Shown piece after piece: positions 1 through 13,500 of a stretch of 64,000 bases of DNA. The translations under genes and the position numbers were made by a program. Source of the DNA: Glandiceps talaboti (lineage: Eukaryota; Hemichordata; Enteropneusta; Spengelidae); the NCBI RefSeq assembly GCF_964340395.1, contig NC_135570.1, forward strand, positions 7,259,822 through 7,323,821. Reading direction: 5' to 3'. Each line of letters starts with the position of its first letter. The first letter of the stretch is position 1. Below the pieces are notes generated by a model. The model was not told where the DNA came from. It was given only the letters and a program-made list of their open reading frames with translations, and searched no databases.

Positions 1-686
1 TGTGCTATCAGTTTACTCTTAAACTACTGCAATTCAATTCAATGTGTAAATTAGCTTTAATAATGTTACACCACTTTTTCATTTCAGCTTTACCAATTTT
101 TCAAAATGACCCATAGTACCATTGTACAGCCCTCCCAAATTAGTGTGTTTAGTAAACTTAAAATAATAATCCAAGCTTTTTAGGCAATTTAAATGATATC
201 AAAACAGACTGCAAAATATCTCATCTTGGTATCTGACGTATACACATTACAGAAATGATCATACTCATTTGTGAAACATTTTGCTGAGATAATCCAATTT
301 AGGTACAAATTGTATGCTTATAGACATGACGTACATTTTGAGTTAATACATACACAGAATTTAGTTACATTGCTTCAGATGAATTTAGTACTCAACACAA
401 TATGTGCACATTCTCACAGTAGATAATTGATGAGTTCTTTTGTTTTGTTTATTTATTGTTCTTTAAAATCTGTTACAGAAGACTGTTACATATGTGTCCG
501 GATTATCTTGATTGATACACTATTATATACAAGAACAGTCAGGAATATCCCCCCCCCCCCATTGGGATAATTATCGGGATAATTATCAGGATAAACATTT
601 AGTGCAGGAATATCCCAATCAAGATAAATTTTTGTATCTTTACAGGGATAAATGACCTTTGAAGCCTCTGGCATATGTAAGTTATG

Positions 687-798
<112 letters not shown>

Positions 799-3700
799 GT
801 ATGTATGTTTGCTACTCTCAAAGACCTACATAGTACAACAAAACTATGGGTTTTACAATATTGTCCTGGGTTATTTTTTAGTACATGAGTTTGAAGAGTA
901 TTTTACCTGAAATAATTCTATCCGCTCATCCATAGAGGAATAAACCCAATGGTACCTGTCAACAATTATGTCCAAAATCTGCTTTTGTCGACCTCAATTA
1001 CAATATATTCTAATTGCAATACCACCGCCCCCTCATTTACCTGTATGAGTGTGGCTGTTAAATTAAACATGACATGGCTAACAACTATCACGCTTGCTAG
1101 AAAACTACCATACATCATTGCTTCATATATACATTTTCTCCTAAACATCACTACATTAGCAAAATCAATGTTTGGCCTTTTTCATCTAAATTCTCATAGT
1201 TATGTAACAAATACGATAGGAATATTGAGTCCCCATGGATACAACAGAAACATCACATTTCATTTAGATTGCTGGTATTGATTATATTTGATATTCAATA
1301 TTGTCATGGCTTCTGAACAAAAATGGGCAGATGTTGTGTATTGATCAAACCGCATATGTCCTAATAACTTATAAACAATACATGATGCAAACATTCATTC
1401 ATAATTCCACACATATATATATATGAGGTATTCTCCAGTCAAGGCTATAAATAGAAAACTTCTACACTTTATCACAACTGTGAATATAAACTACATTGAC
1501 GATACAGTACTTCTGTTCATAGTGGTACCCTGATAAATATACAGTTATAACCACATCATGTAAAGTAAAAAATGCAAATTATTTCCACGGTTCTTGTAGT
1601 AATTGGCTGCCCTCAAAAAATCATTGTTGAATTGACACAAACACTTAACTTTTTTATGGCCAACACACACACACAGAATATTATATTGCCAGGTTGAGTT
1701 GCCAGGGTCGCTACAAGACAGTTGACTCTCCATTTTAATGTGTGATGTTCAAATTTGTCAATTTCTTTGGCCTTTATTGACTGTTTGTAAAACTACTGTA
1801 CTAAATAAAAATTTTTGTCAAGGATGTGTTTGGTTGAAATATCCTCCATCCAAACAAGTTGACAAAAAAGTTGACAAGTGGAATTAAGTCATCATTCAAA
1901 GCCTAAGTGCTTACACTTTCACCATAACTTCATTTCTCAAATGTATACAGAGTCTTAGCGGAGATTCAGTACAGTAGTGTTGGCTTTGTAAAGTTCAGCT
2001 GACAGCATTAAAAAGACATCCATCAGGTATGTATATATATATATATGTGTGATATCACACACTCTTAGCAGTTAATACACTAAATCTATATTTTTATCAC
2101 TACTTGATGTTGCAGCATCCATTTCAATTGACATATTATTAGTTTATCAAATTCATTGGTCATATATATATCCACTTCAATATTGAATTTTAAAACACAA
2201 TTGATTACATCTCTACGTGCACGAGTACCAAAGCAGTGTCATCACAGATCATGTATAAGCTGCACAAGCTGCAACTGAAATGTTTTTTTTTGCCAGCAAA
2301 CTGACAGTTTGAGAAATCCTGTTGACCTGAACTTGTAGGTACTAATAACCCTTGGTCATGGTACAACAATATATTATTACTATTTTTAAAACTGTTTTGT
2401 TGGACTTTTGTAAAAACTGTATGCCCTGAACAGTATAGAATCCCCTGTAGGTAAATGTATTGGTGAAGCTATGTACACATAATATGGTACAATTAATCCA
2501 ATCAAATTGAATTTGTGGTTTGTACCGTAACATTAGCACCCCAATGTGATCATGATTTCAACCTGTTACTGTGCTACTTACGGATAAACTCGTATAAAAT
2601 GTGTAATTATTGATATTTTAACAGTTTTCACTGAATATATTGTTGGTTGTCTCATCGGAAAAATAATGCCCGAGTTACAGCTCGTGAGAATTGTGCAAAA
2701 AAAATTTCCCATAACGTTAAATAATATGAAAGATAAATTCTCTAAATCAATAGTTTTTGTTAATACTGTAATGCAAGATTCTTGCAGACAGGATTTATTT
2801 GTATGTGCTCAAAATATGATTTTATATTTTGGTGAAAAAAAACTAAATTTAATACAAATTCACTTTACTTTATCTTCCTTTGGACTCACAACATTTTTTT
2901 AAACAGAATGTCAATTAAATTCAAATCTAGAATTTACTCTCACTATATCAAATAAATAATTTTTCCAGTAATTTTTCTCCAAATTTGATTTTGGCATTTT
3001 TGTTAGATTTTCAACATTTTCACCGCAATTAAACTTTTAGTCTATGGTTTTGAAACCTAATAGCTGAGCAGAAAATATGGTGAAATTTAGAGTGTTTCTT
3101 TTATAGTAATAAAAAAATGCCTGGATAGAACTTAGAAGCCTGGGGAAAATCAGGTAGGTACTTGCACCACTGCTCTTTACAAAAACAGTACAATCTTTTT
3201 ATACTCACTATATCAACAACTGTCATTTTATTTTTTTAAGATCAAATAAACCGAACCAAATTTCACTTGCACGCATCAATCCTCGGTTTTATAATCGTTA
3301 CAAATGAAGTGATACCATACATAACAATGAGTTTATCCAACACAGTAGCCTTTTTTTTTCAATGTTGAACTTCACCAAATATTATGTGACACCCTATTTC
3401 TTTACTGACACCCAAGTTTTATGTTACAAAATAAAAACAATTTTTTGGTTCAAAATTTCATTAATTTGGCTGAAAATTATATTGTTGTGCTAAAAATTTT
3501 GTTTATGAGACAAAAAATTACATTGCATTTGAAATGTATCATATATTATTCAGTGATATTTTTTGCTCATGTCATGATATATTTAATATCACCTATAAAT
3601 AGGTACTATCTTCGTCATTCGTGCGATAGTAGTTTTCATAAAAACAAGCAAACAGACAAGTGACTAACTAAAAACATAGTCGTAGACAGTGTCTACTAAC

Positions 3701-3884
3701 ACAGTGCTGATAAAATTCCACACAAAAATTAAGTTAATAGAAATAATTACATTACAAGAGTACAATGGAATATATGAATTTACTTGCCTCTGATTCAGCA
3801 CAGGAAAAACCATCACTAACTATTTGAGCTTTCTGTGAGCTGGTAACATCTGTGAGGTAAATACCATATACAGACAATATTTAG

Positions 3885-4340
3885 TGAGAGTGAATTGCAT
3901 TATAACTCATTGTATAAAAAGGTGGGACATACCAATAACATTAATAGGGGTGGGACAGTCTACAAGAGGGGCAGATTCAAATCCAGAACTTGTGGTGAAA
4001 GTGTATTGTATACATACACACTGTAACAATGAAATGGGAGGGGAGGGAGAAAGTCTTCAAGGGGGGGGGGGGGGGGGGGGGGGGAACATTCAAAAACCTG
4101 AAGTTGTAACGTCAATATGGTGAAAGTGACTAGAATTCACAAGTGTAAAATAGTGGGACATACCATTAAGCACAACTAGGGGCCAAGGTTTATACATGGG
4201 GCAGATCCTAAATCTGTACACAGTCAATGTAGTCATTTAAAATGAATAGAGAGCACAGCACTGAGCTCAATTCCCATTGCAAAATGTGAGACATACCATT
4301 TCACTCAATATAGGTGTCAGGGTTTAAAAGGAGAGAAATT
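3885..4340. repeat. Degenerate tandem repeat, three or so copies
   Basis: Three segments starting near 3918, 4152 and 4285 share a 'tggg/tgagacataccat' core. The first two continue with 'ggggcagatc/tc' and 'aaatc'. The copies are of unequal length, with a 24-base G homopolymer (4061-4084) between the first and second, so this is an old, diverged duplication. Confidence 0.5.
4061..4084. repeat. Poly-G run (24 nt)
   Basis: Uninterrupted homopolymer of 24 G. Its exact length is likely to be error-prone in assembly, and it could form a G-quadruplex on the + strand. Confidence 0.95.
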
Positions 4341-4447
4341 TATTGTCTCACCAACAGAGGGCGACATAGAGCTCAGGTACATACATTGTATGCAGGTAAC
4401 TCTGAGAAGCAAAGAGCTATAAGTATAACATACTGATAAATATCTGG

Positions 4448-4515
4448 TGATATGTCGCCTATAATTTCTGGGGATATGTCACCTATGATTTCTGGGGATA
4501 TGTCACCCACGTTCC
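4448..4515. repeat. 27-bp tandem repeat, about 2.5 copies
   Basis: The unit 'gatatgtcacctatgattt' plus 'ctggg' is repeated head to tail at about 4450, 4477 and 4498, with a few substitutions. Confidence 0.7.
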
Positions 4516-5054
4516 ATATATATACCCATTTCTAAAGATTTTTCTGATCAAACATTACAGAGTTACATTACAGAAAAACATGCTAGAAACAATAAAACTC
4601 AATATCACTAAAACTCCATACATAGATTTTGATTCAATAGAAATCTTAGGCAAAAAAAATCATTTCTAGTCAGCACATCACTTTAAATACCCTTGCGTTG
4701 GTCTTTTTTTTCCGTGTTTGTCCAGCCCATGCAGTCTGTAGATCCAGGGGAAACACAAAAATAATCCTCCTTACTTCAGTGAAGACAACTGCAGAGTCAA
4801 TCATGAACAAGCAAATGACATCTGCCCCACATACACACTTGTTCTAAAGTACTAAATAAAAAGAACAGTAACTGTCATAAATAGTAGATTGAGGGTTTGT
4901 TGAGAATAAAAAAGAAGAAATAGTGTCATTGCACAACTTTAGACAAAATGTCCTGACCAGAGTTTTTTGGGGTTTTTGGCCTTACCAAATGCTAGCAATT
5001 TTTGCATGTCAATATTTATCATGGTTATAAACCATAGACACAAGTACCCACATA

Positions 5055-5510
5055 CCATCATATACAAGTTATTATGCATAAAAACCATCATATACAAGTT
5101 ATTATGCATAAAAACCATCATATACAAGTTATTGTGCATACAAACCATCATATACAAGTTATTGTACATACAAACCATCACATACATTGTCAAGTTATTG
5201 TGCATACAAACCATCATATACAAGTTATTGTGCATACAATCCATCATTTACATTGTCAAGTTATTGTGCATACAAACCATCATATACAAGTTATTGTGCA
5301 TACAAACCATCATATACAAGTTATTTTGCATACAAACCATCATATACAAGTTATTGTGCATACAATCCATCATTTACATTGTCAAGTTATTGTGCATACA
5401 AACCATCATATACAAGTTATTGTGCATACAAACCATCACATACATTGTCAAGTTATTGTGCATACAAACCACCATATACAAGTTATTGTGCATACAAACC
5501 ATCATCCATA
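5055..5510. repeat. 30-bp minisatellite, about 14 copies
   Basis: Tandem array whose unit combines 'caagttattgtgcataca' and 'aaccatcatata'. Some copies carry an extra 'cattgt' between the halves, giving 36-37-bp variants in a partly ordered higher-level pattern. The unit is mostly free of stop codons in all three + frames, so it creates long repetitive open frames that are not genes. Confidence 0.95.
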
Positions 5511-5878
5511 CAAAAAAATGCAAGCTCTGGAATCATGTGACATCACTGAAGTCTTGATGCTGATTCCCTGTCCACTTCTGCGTACATCCATTGTTTTGTT
5601 GCTTGAGTGACTTTATCATGACTATGAAGAAAGGAGGGGATGCATAGAGAAAAACTAAGTAAAGTAAATGTCCTTGGTAAAAATAAGGTTGAGAAATAGC
5701 TGATGTTAAACATTTCTTGATGGATGTCCATTGATTGTATAGTGGTAGAAGATACTGCAAGTCCTTAGTTTACTATTATGTTTATTTATTTATTTTTCAT
5801 ATACAGACTTCATTTCAGTGCAGAGCACTATTTTCCCAATGAAACATGTTGCAAGATGTACAAATCAGCAAGCATTGC

Positions 5879-5945
5879 ACAAAAACAAACACAAACAAAC
5901 ACAAACAAACAAACAAACAAACAAACAAACAAACAAACAACAACA
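5879..5945. repeat. (CAAA)n microsatellite
   Basis: Run of CAAA tetranucleotides with a few CA-AACA variants, ending in CAACAA. Confidence 0.9.
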
Positions 5946-6680
5946 ACATACAAAACAAACTAAAACAATTGGACAAGTACAAAAAAGTTACGAAGGCAAA
6001 ATATTATGGTATTTCAAAAAAGAAGTCCACAAAGTACATGTAAAAAGAACGTTTACATGTAATGTGCCCAAATTATATAAACATATATATATGGTCCTTA
6101 AAAACAAAAATAGCATAACTATTTCAACTAAATCAGAATAAATACTGTCCAGTTTTTTATTAAAAGCTAGGCTGGATTGCCCCAATGCCCCCCCCCCCCC
6201 GCCAATAGAAAAACATCCTTCTGAATAGCACCCCTATTGGCCAAACAATAAAATCTTTCTTTTTTCTGCGTTCCACTGGTCATACTACTATTACTACTGT
6301 TATGTAGCACATGTGTAGTCAGGCATTTTGTTCTTTTAAGATAAATTCTGCATTTTAACATTTTTATTTTGATAATCAAAGATCTACAGTTGTATAATTT
6401 ATTATTTTCCTATATAAATTCAGATGATATCATATAATTTAAAAGAAGTTAGCTATGTCCATATAAAGAAGGCTGTATATTGTGTGCAAATTAAAATTAA
6501 TTTGAAATTCACACGACTGGATGAGAAATGGATATTTATTTTGGATTTTAAATGAAGAAAATAACCTTACTATATATTTCTACTTGAAAAAAGCAATGAT
6601 AATAAAGAACGTCTTTCCCAATTCCGTGTTTGTAAGTTATATGTAACTCGATATTATAATAAAATTGAAAGAAAAAAAAA

Positions 6681-7066
6681 TTAATGTGTACCAAGTTCTT
6701 GCAGTCGTCCCTTTAGTCCTTCTTGCAGACGGAGTAAGTTGATCCTTCCTTCTCCGAGTAAAACATGTGAAACGCGTGCACCATGCATCAGTGCCAGCAG
6801 GATAACTTTTACAAGTTACAGCTGTATCATTTTATAGAAAATGATTTGTAAACAAATTTGTCACCTTATTTTCTAGTTTGTTGCATTTGTTGAATAACAA
6901 ACATGGAAATTAACACATGTAGTATGTTTTTAAAATACAACTTGGCTACATCGCAATAAAACTATCTAATCAGTAACTTGGTTTAGCATTTACCTTCGTA
7001 ACCCCTCGACCATGCACTGAGATACAGATATCGGGAAGCAGACGACGAATGCCAAATCCGAACCAT
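6681..7066 (-). CDS. Doubtful two-exon small ORF (65 aa)
   Basis: I do not recognise this gene. On the minus strand an ATG at 7066 opens 24 codons (7066-6994) ending at a donor-like AAG|GTAAATG. A possible acceptor at 6806 leads in phase to 6805-6681, ending in TAA, for 65 residues. The second exon reads as a hydrophobic stretch (VILLALMHGARVSHVLLG) followed by a charged amphipathic helix (RINLLRLQEGLKGRLQEL), a layout seen in tiny mitochondrial membrane proteins. The acceptor has a poor pyrimidine tract, and a better CAG about 16 bases upstream gives a different frame. The stretch also sits in the GC-richer promoter zone of the divergent hnRNP H gene, where chance ORFs are common. It may be nothing more than promoter sequence. 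Confidence 0.2.
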
Positions 7067-7504
7067 GACCGAGGAGATCGAGACTACACATGCTGCATAC
7101 AGTGCCGTGCAGACTTTGTGGCTTGACTGATTCTTTCTAGCCTGCCCATCATCAAATGTTTAGACTTGTAAGCGTGTCCTGACTACAGCTACAAGGCTAG
7201 GAGTTAGTGCTACTTCTTGAGACATATGTGAGTATGACCATTCTTAGCCATTTCCCGACGTATGACTATGAGGAGAATATAAGGGGAAGGATAAATATCT
7301 CGACGACTCGCCTGCATGATTTGCATATTTCGGTATTATTCGGCATGTTTCGTAGACATTCGGTTATTTCCGGCGTTAGGGGAGAGGTAATGTTACAATG
7401 CGTGTGTTTTAGTTGATAATTTTTCAACAATTATACTGTTTTTTCGCTTTATTTTGAAATATTGCTACATTCTATAGTCAAATATTGCTGTTTTTTATAC
7501 TTAG
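6994..7504. promoter_or_regulatory. Probable promoter/5' UTR zone of the hnRNP H-like gene
   Basis: GC content and CpG frequency rise here relative to the flanks (for example 'cggcgttaggggagag' near 7370). A donor-like GAG|GTAATG at 7387 could splice a 5' UTR exon to an acceptor at 7504 (pyrimidine-rich 'gttttttatacttag'). This is inference from composition and splice signals only. Confidence 0.4.
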
Positions 7505-7526
7505 GGCTGGAATATCGTCGTTTTTG

Positions 7527-10500
7527 ATGCAAAGTAGACCGTTATTTCGAAGCCGACAGCTCATTGCGTCGCTTTGTTTGCAGCCATTTGCCCAGCGTGG
7601 TCTACGTCTGTTGTCCTCTAGCTCGTCAAGGGTGCGGTTTGATCAAAATTTAGCGTGGGGTGCTTCTAAAGCTGACAATAATCAACATAATTTTGTTACT
7701 AGGGTGAGTAAATGTTATTATGTGTAGTTTTTCGCTGAAGGTTTTGTGTACTTACAAACTTGTAACTGATAAACCCACGGGCACGTTTTCAAATTTGATG
7801 TGTTTTGTCCTTGAAATGGGGCCACGTAGTGCAAGTTGCAACACACAGTGTCGTTCGTCCACCGCGTCCTTTACTCGTCATGTTATCGACCTGGTTACTT
7901 ATATAGTTCGTATTCAATTAACATAATACATTAGAAAGTTATTGACACGCTCATAATAATTATGTTTCGTTATTTTTCATACTCAGAGGTTTTTGAGTCT
8001 CAGCAGAGGGAGTTTCACGTCAAACGATTTCCCGCCACTGCCACCGTATCAACCAAATATGAACTCTGGAGACGAGATGGATGGTAACGTGGTTAGGGCA
8101 CGTGGACTGCCCTGGTCAGCGACACCAAAAGAAGTTGGCGCGTTTTTCAAAGGTAAACAACCCACATTTATTCTTGTGTGTGTGAGTTACTCTGTACTTT
8201 TAGACAGGGTTTAGACATAGGCAGTGGAGTCTATAGTTTATAGATAAATATATGCCTTTTCAGGTACCATTGTTTTGAGAACAATGAAAGAGGGTACAAA
8301 AGGAATTCTCATAAATTGTATTGTTTATTCAGTTTAAATACTTACTGTTAAAAAATATATGGGGATTTTAAGTTTTCAGACTTTTGGTTTCTGAATTATT
8401 TGATAATAAGGTCGCTGGAAAGGTGTTCACAAGGAAGTCTGGATGTCAACTTACTTGGTCTCTAATTAAACCACAAAGGTGTCAATCTAACGATACCTTA
8501 TTGGAACTAGACTAAGGAAGGCAGTACATCCAGAATCCTTCATCAGATCATAATTTAGTGTTTCACATCACAGATGCACCATGTTGAAAGCAAATTCCGC
8601 TTGCAAGTGAAGAAAACAAAACCAAAGCATATTTTGTAACATACAGTATGGTCAAATACAATCTTCGGCCATCAAGACGAAATGTAAACATGTATGACGA
8701 AGGTCAATTCAAGCAAAAATACCAGGGTAAAATAACAATTAGCCAACATCTACATCAGATTGGGTCAAGTACAAAATGTACTTTCTGAAGGCTCTATGTA
8801 GTTAGCTCTGAGATTTGTCTTGTCGAGTTCAAATCAATATCATTAGAGGCGAAGCTGAACACAAAGACTTAAGATTCTGGATGGCTTTAAGAGTGTAACC
8901 AAATTTTCTATTTTGTATTTTAGGTTGTAACATTGTTGGTGGTTTAGATGGAATCAAATTCACATTTACAAAAGAAGGCAGACCTAGTGGAGAGTGTTTT
9001 ATAGAGTTTGAATCACAAGAAGATGTTAGCAAAGCTGTAGAAAGACACAACGATCATATGGGACACAGATATGTTGAAGGTATGTCAATTTTAGTCTCTA
9101 CACACATTCTCCTTGAACCTTTAATAGTGTACATTTTGTAGCTGCTAGACCATCTTGTTTTTATTTGATGTTAGGCAACCTAAGATACTGTCACCCTCAG
9201 AGTGCAGATGTGAAGTCTTACTACAAGACCACAAGTTATTCCTAGATATTTATGTAAAGAATGGTCACCTTAAATCCTTTTGGTCCATATCAGAAATGTA
9301 AATCTGTTGGTTTGATTGCCAAATAAAGTATTGTGTTAGAGAAATTATCAAATTCTAGGTAATCATAGGACCTACATGTATCATTTCATTGTTATTGCAA
9401 GGGCTGTAACTGGAGCAGTTAAATCTACCTGAGTTTCTGAGCTATTTACTGGGGTTCCCATACCCACATAAAGTTCCCACTATGCATGTGAATTGACAAT
9501 TTTACCCCTCACTGTTTCAGGAGTTCCCCAGCCTTAGAAGGAAAAAAAGGAGAATTCTAAATACACCAAATAAAAGTGTTGATTATCTGTGCAGTATCAT
9601 TTTGTCTCGTTATTAGGGACTGAATTTTTCCCAAGAAGTCAAGTGTATTTTGAATTTTCCATAATAAAAAGTAATGGTAAAACAGAATAAACCAAAGTGG
9701 ATAATTAATGGAGTTTCTTTCTTCAAATTTCGTTTACAGTGTTTTCTTCTAAGAAGACAGAAATGGAATATGTTATAAGTAAAAGTGGACCAAATGCCGT
9801 ACAAGACAATGATGGTTGTGTGCGACTTCGAGGTCTACCATTTGGTTGCTCTAAAGAGGAAATTGCACAGTTTTTTGGTGGTAAGTTTTGTCTACCAAGA
9901 TTTACACTTATTTTAGAAAGTTGAGAGAGGAATTTAAAAACTTCAACTGCTATGTATCGTTTACTACAATCCAATTGCATTAAATAACTTTCTGATCTTA
10001 TTGCACATATCTGCTGTTGTTTATCAAATATTTTGCCATGTGAAGATCATTTACATGATTTGTCGCAATCTTGATCCAAATATGTTTTGTGTTTTGCAGA
10101 GTTCTTAGTTTGCTCAATGGCAGACTGTATTGGCCAGTTAAATATTATATCATATGACACATTCTCTAGGTTGAAGAAAACCAACAGTTCAGATCAAATT
10201 GTCATCCCCCTTCTGTATGTTCCCACTCCCATTGGGTTCCATTTGTAAGGGGCAGTATAGTCAGTTTGATAGAGAAAATTAACACTATTTAGATGTAACA
10301 TTGCTTTTATATTGATGAAGATGTTTTGATAATAATGTCAGATGATATGTCACATAGTTTTCTATAGCACTTCTTTTTGTCAGACAGTTACCGTATTTGC
10401 TAACGATACAGGTGTTCAGAATGAACATGGTACAAGTTTTGGTAGTGGGCTCCAATATTTTTATATCACCGTGGCAATGGTTTTGATTAATGTTACATAT

Positions 10501-13500
10501 TTCATTTAAGCACCATATATCCTTAACAAATTTGATGTTTTCTTTGAAATATTAATACATATCGTTTTCAATATCAAGTGTTCTTTTTTCCCCTAACAGC
10601 AGTTAATGCTCTGTGTGACTTCAAATGAAATAAACAAAAACAACAACAACAACAAAGCTCACTACAATGGATCAAAACATTTTTTATTAAAAATGCATAG
10701 TTTTGTTTCAGGTTTAGATATATATATTGATGTTCTTCTATGCTCAATGAGCTTCTGGCTAAATTCTGTAACAAAATGTTTGTCGTGTCACACATTTTGT
10801 ATACTCTACTAAATGAAAACGTAACCTTTTCCCCCCAAGTGTTTCCAACATGATACATCCTGTTGAGCATATATAACAGGAGTTAACTACATTTGCGAAG
10901 TGCAGGATTTTGCTGCATTTTTCAAGCATCTCTTACAAAAGAGCCGAGTTGTCTTTGATATTGGCCCACTACCATGACTATAATTTTAATGTGTTGATGC
11001 ATTGTATTTTTAACTGCCGTGTCAGTTTTGTGATGTTGATTGACAATTTGCATTCTTCTGGGTTGGTTACATCAAAGGGTATGAGATAAAGCCAAACGGG
11101 ATTACACTACCTACAGACTACCACGGGCGGCAAACGGGGGAGGCCTATGTCCAATTTACAACTAAGGAAATCGCAGAGAAGGCATTGGGGAAACACAAGA
11201 AAAACATAGGGCACAGGTGGGAAAGTGGTAACCTTGGTGATACTTCCTTTATACTGTATATTGACCCAACTGGGGACTGTCTTTGTCAAGTTTCTTTCAA
11301 GAGTATCAACTTTACAGAGAGTTTATTTGTCATGAAGAAAATGCTCACTTGCTGTGATGTTTCTCTAAATTAGGATTGAGAAATAACAAACATTCTAGGG
11401 ACTCATTTTTATCTCGATTGACAAATTCATGTGCTTGGCTATCCATCTGTTCACTACTGACTCACTTTTAGTACTACCATTTCACATGCTCACACTGACA
11501 GCAAGCTTGGCTCTAAAATTCCATTTTCTTTCACTCATGGCAAGTATTTTTAAGTACCAACCAATGTTTTTTTCTTTATCGGACAATGTTTTCATTCATT
11601 GATGAATTGGAGTGTATTGAAATCTGCTAAATTGTCTACAAAACACTGATTACAAAAAAAGTTTTGTTTTCAAAATGTCATGAATATTATTAGCTGGTAT
11701 GATCACAGACATGAGCATGTGTACAACAGTACTGTAAACTTGCAATACAAGCTGCGATGGATTCATTTGGACAATCATTGGAAAACATGAGTCCTGATGA
11801 AGTGTTACTATAGCGTTTGGCTAATTGAAAAACGACAAATATAAACATCATAGCAAATGACCATTCCTTCTTAGTCTTCCAAAATGTTTTATACAAGTCA
11901 ATATCAAGCGTTTATTGTGTTGTTTTTTACTTTATTACAAGCATTCATAAATAACAAAGGACATCAAAATATTATTTTATCGTGACTAACAGAGCAGTTT
12001 TTTTCATTCGTATTATTTGGTTGGCTAAAATGTTTTGTTCTGCATGCTAAATGTCAATGTAGCTCACCATCTCTAGATCCACCAACAATCAATTAATAAT
12101 GGTCCTTCAGTGTCCATATTTTATAAAATGAAAATGGAGAACTTCATATTTTTATGGTTTTCATTTATGTCACCAAACTCTTGTAAGTTAAAACCGAATA
12201 CATTTTCACAAATTTTGGTAGATATATGGATTTGTTTGGTGGATGTAGTCCTACCACGAACAAGTTCTCATGGTTTTATCGTAACATTTTACAGGTACAT
12301 AGAAATCTTTAAAAGTAGCAAAGAAGAAATACAGAATGTAACTGGAATCAAGCCACGTCCGCTGATGAACAGCAGTAGACCTGGTCCATACGACCGTTAT
12401 GGTGGTGGTGGTCCACGTGCCTATGCCCGAGGTGGGGGCTCAGGATATGATAGAAGATACAGGACTGGCTATGGAGGTGAGTTTTCATTATTTTTGATGC
12501 TAATTTTGGCAGGGACGTATCAGAAAAAAGCTACCGCAACCTCTGGTATACAATGTTCTTTGTTCATGGACTGTTAAAAGTTTTTGAATTTCAGTCGACT
12601 TTTTGGAAAAATTATTGTGTGAAATGCTTAGGTATCACTGTTGTAGGCTCAGTTCGGATTAGGATCAACATTTATTGTGAAAACGGGATAAAGGTGTCCA
12701 GAACAAAAGAATGGATGTGTGTAATCACTGATAAGCTTGCTCTAAGTCATACCCACATTATTCAAACACTCACTAGTTCCACTGTTCCTTTTGACAAGTA
12801 TATGTTCAACAGAAAAAAAAACAACTTGTCAAACTTAATCATTTTACCATGTATGAATTATATTTTTAGGCTATGGTGGTGGTTATGAAGACGACTATGA
12901 TGGTTATGATGACGACTTCTACAGTGGTCCTCCCAATTCTGGTGGTGGTGGCTCTATGGGTGGTGGTGGTTATGGACAAGGCGGAGGTGGTATGGGAGGT
13001 ATGAGAAGAGGACGTGGTTTTGGAGGTGGACAAAGAGGAAGGGGTAAGTAACACTTCTGTCTTCTACTAATATATTTATCATTATATTCATATTTTCGGA
13101 AAAGGTTGTTGTGGAAAAGGGTTGTCAGTGGTTAAGTGGTTAGCCTGTATGCTTCTTACCGCTGTTGTCTGGGTTTGATTAAAATGTAACCAGGTCAATG
13201 TGTGTAAGACGGTAATAAATGTAATAAATATTCAAACAATTACTGTATAATCAGTAGGGGAGGATGGTGTATTTTGAAACCAGATCATTCTGATCATTCT
13301 GACATTTAGCACACCACGTACCAGTTCACAAAATTGGTTAAGCTGGTGACATGGGGTGAGTCAAGAGTGTTATTGCGATCTTTGTTTGACATAACAACGT
13401 TGTTCTTATTCAGGGCCTGGTGGCGACCGAGCCAAAGGTGGTTATGTTGGTACTACTGGTCATGTGGTCCATATGAGAGGTCTACCCTTCAGAGCATCAG

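Noticed and set aside
5055-5510. CRISPR-like array of direct repeats
   Set aside because: There are no unique spacers between units, and the host is an animal genome. The same applies to the arrays at 17428, 19385, 29310 and 46095.
4939-5610. Open frames of up to 196 codons in several frames
   Set aside because: The periodic peptide comes from the 30-bp minisatellite, whose units lack stop codons in several frames; there is no start context, splice site or family match.
7207-7416. 69-codon frame upstream of the hnRNP H start
   Set aside because: It has no motif, sits in promoter-like DNA, and would need an unlikely splice to reach the qRRM frame.
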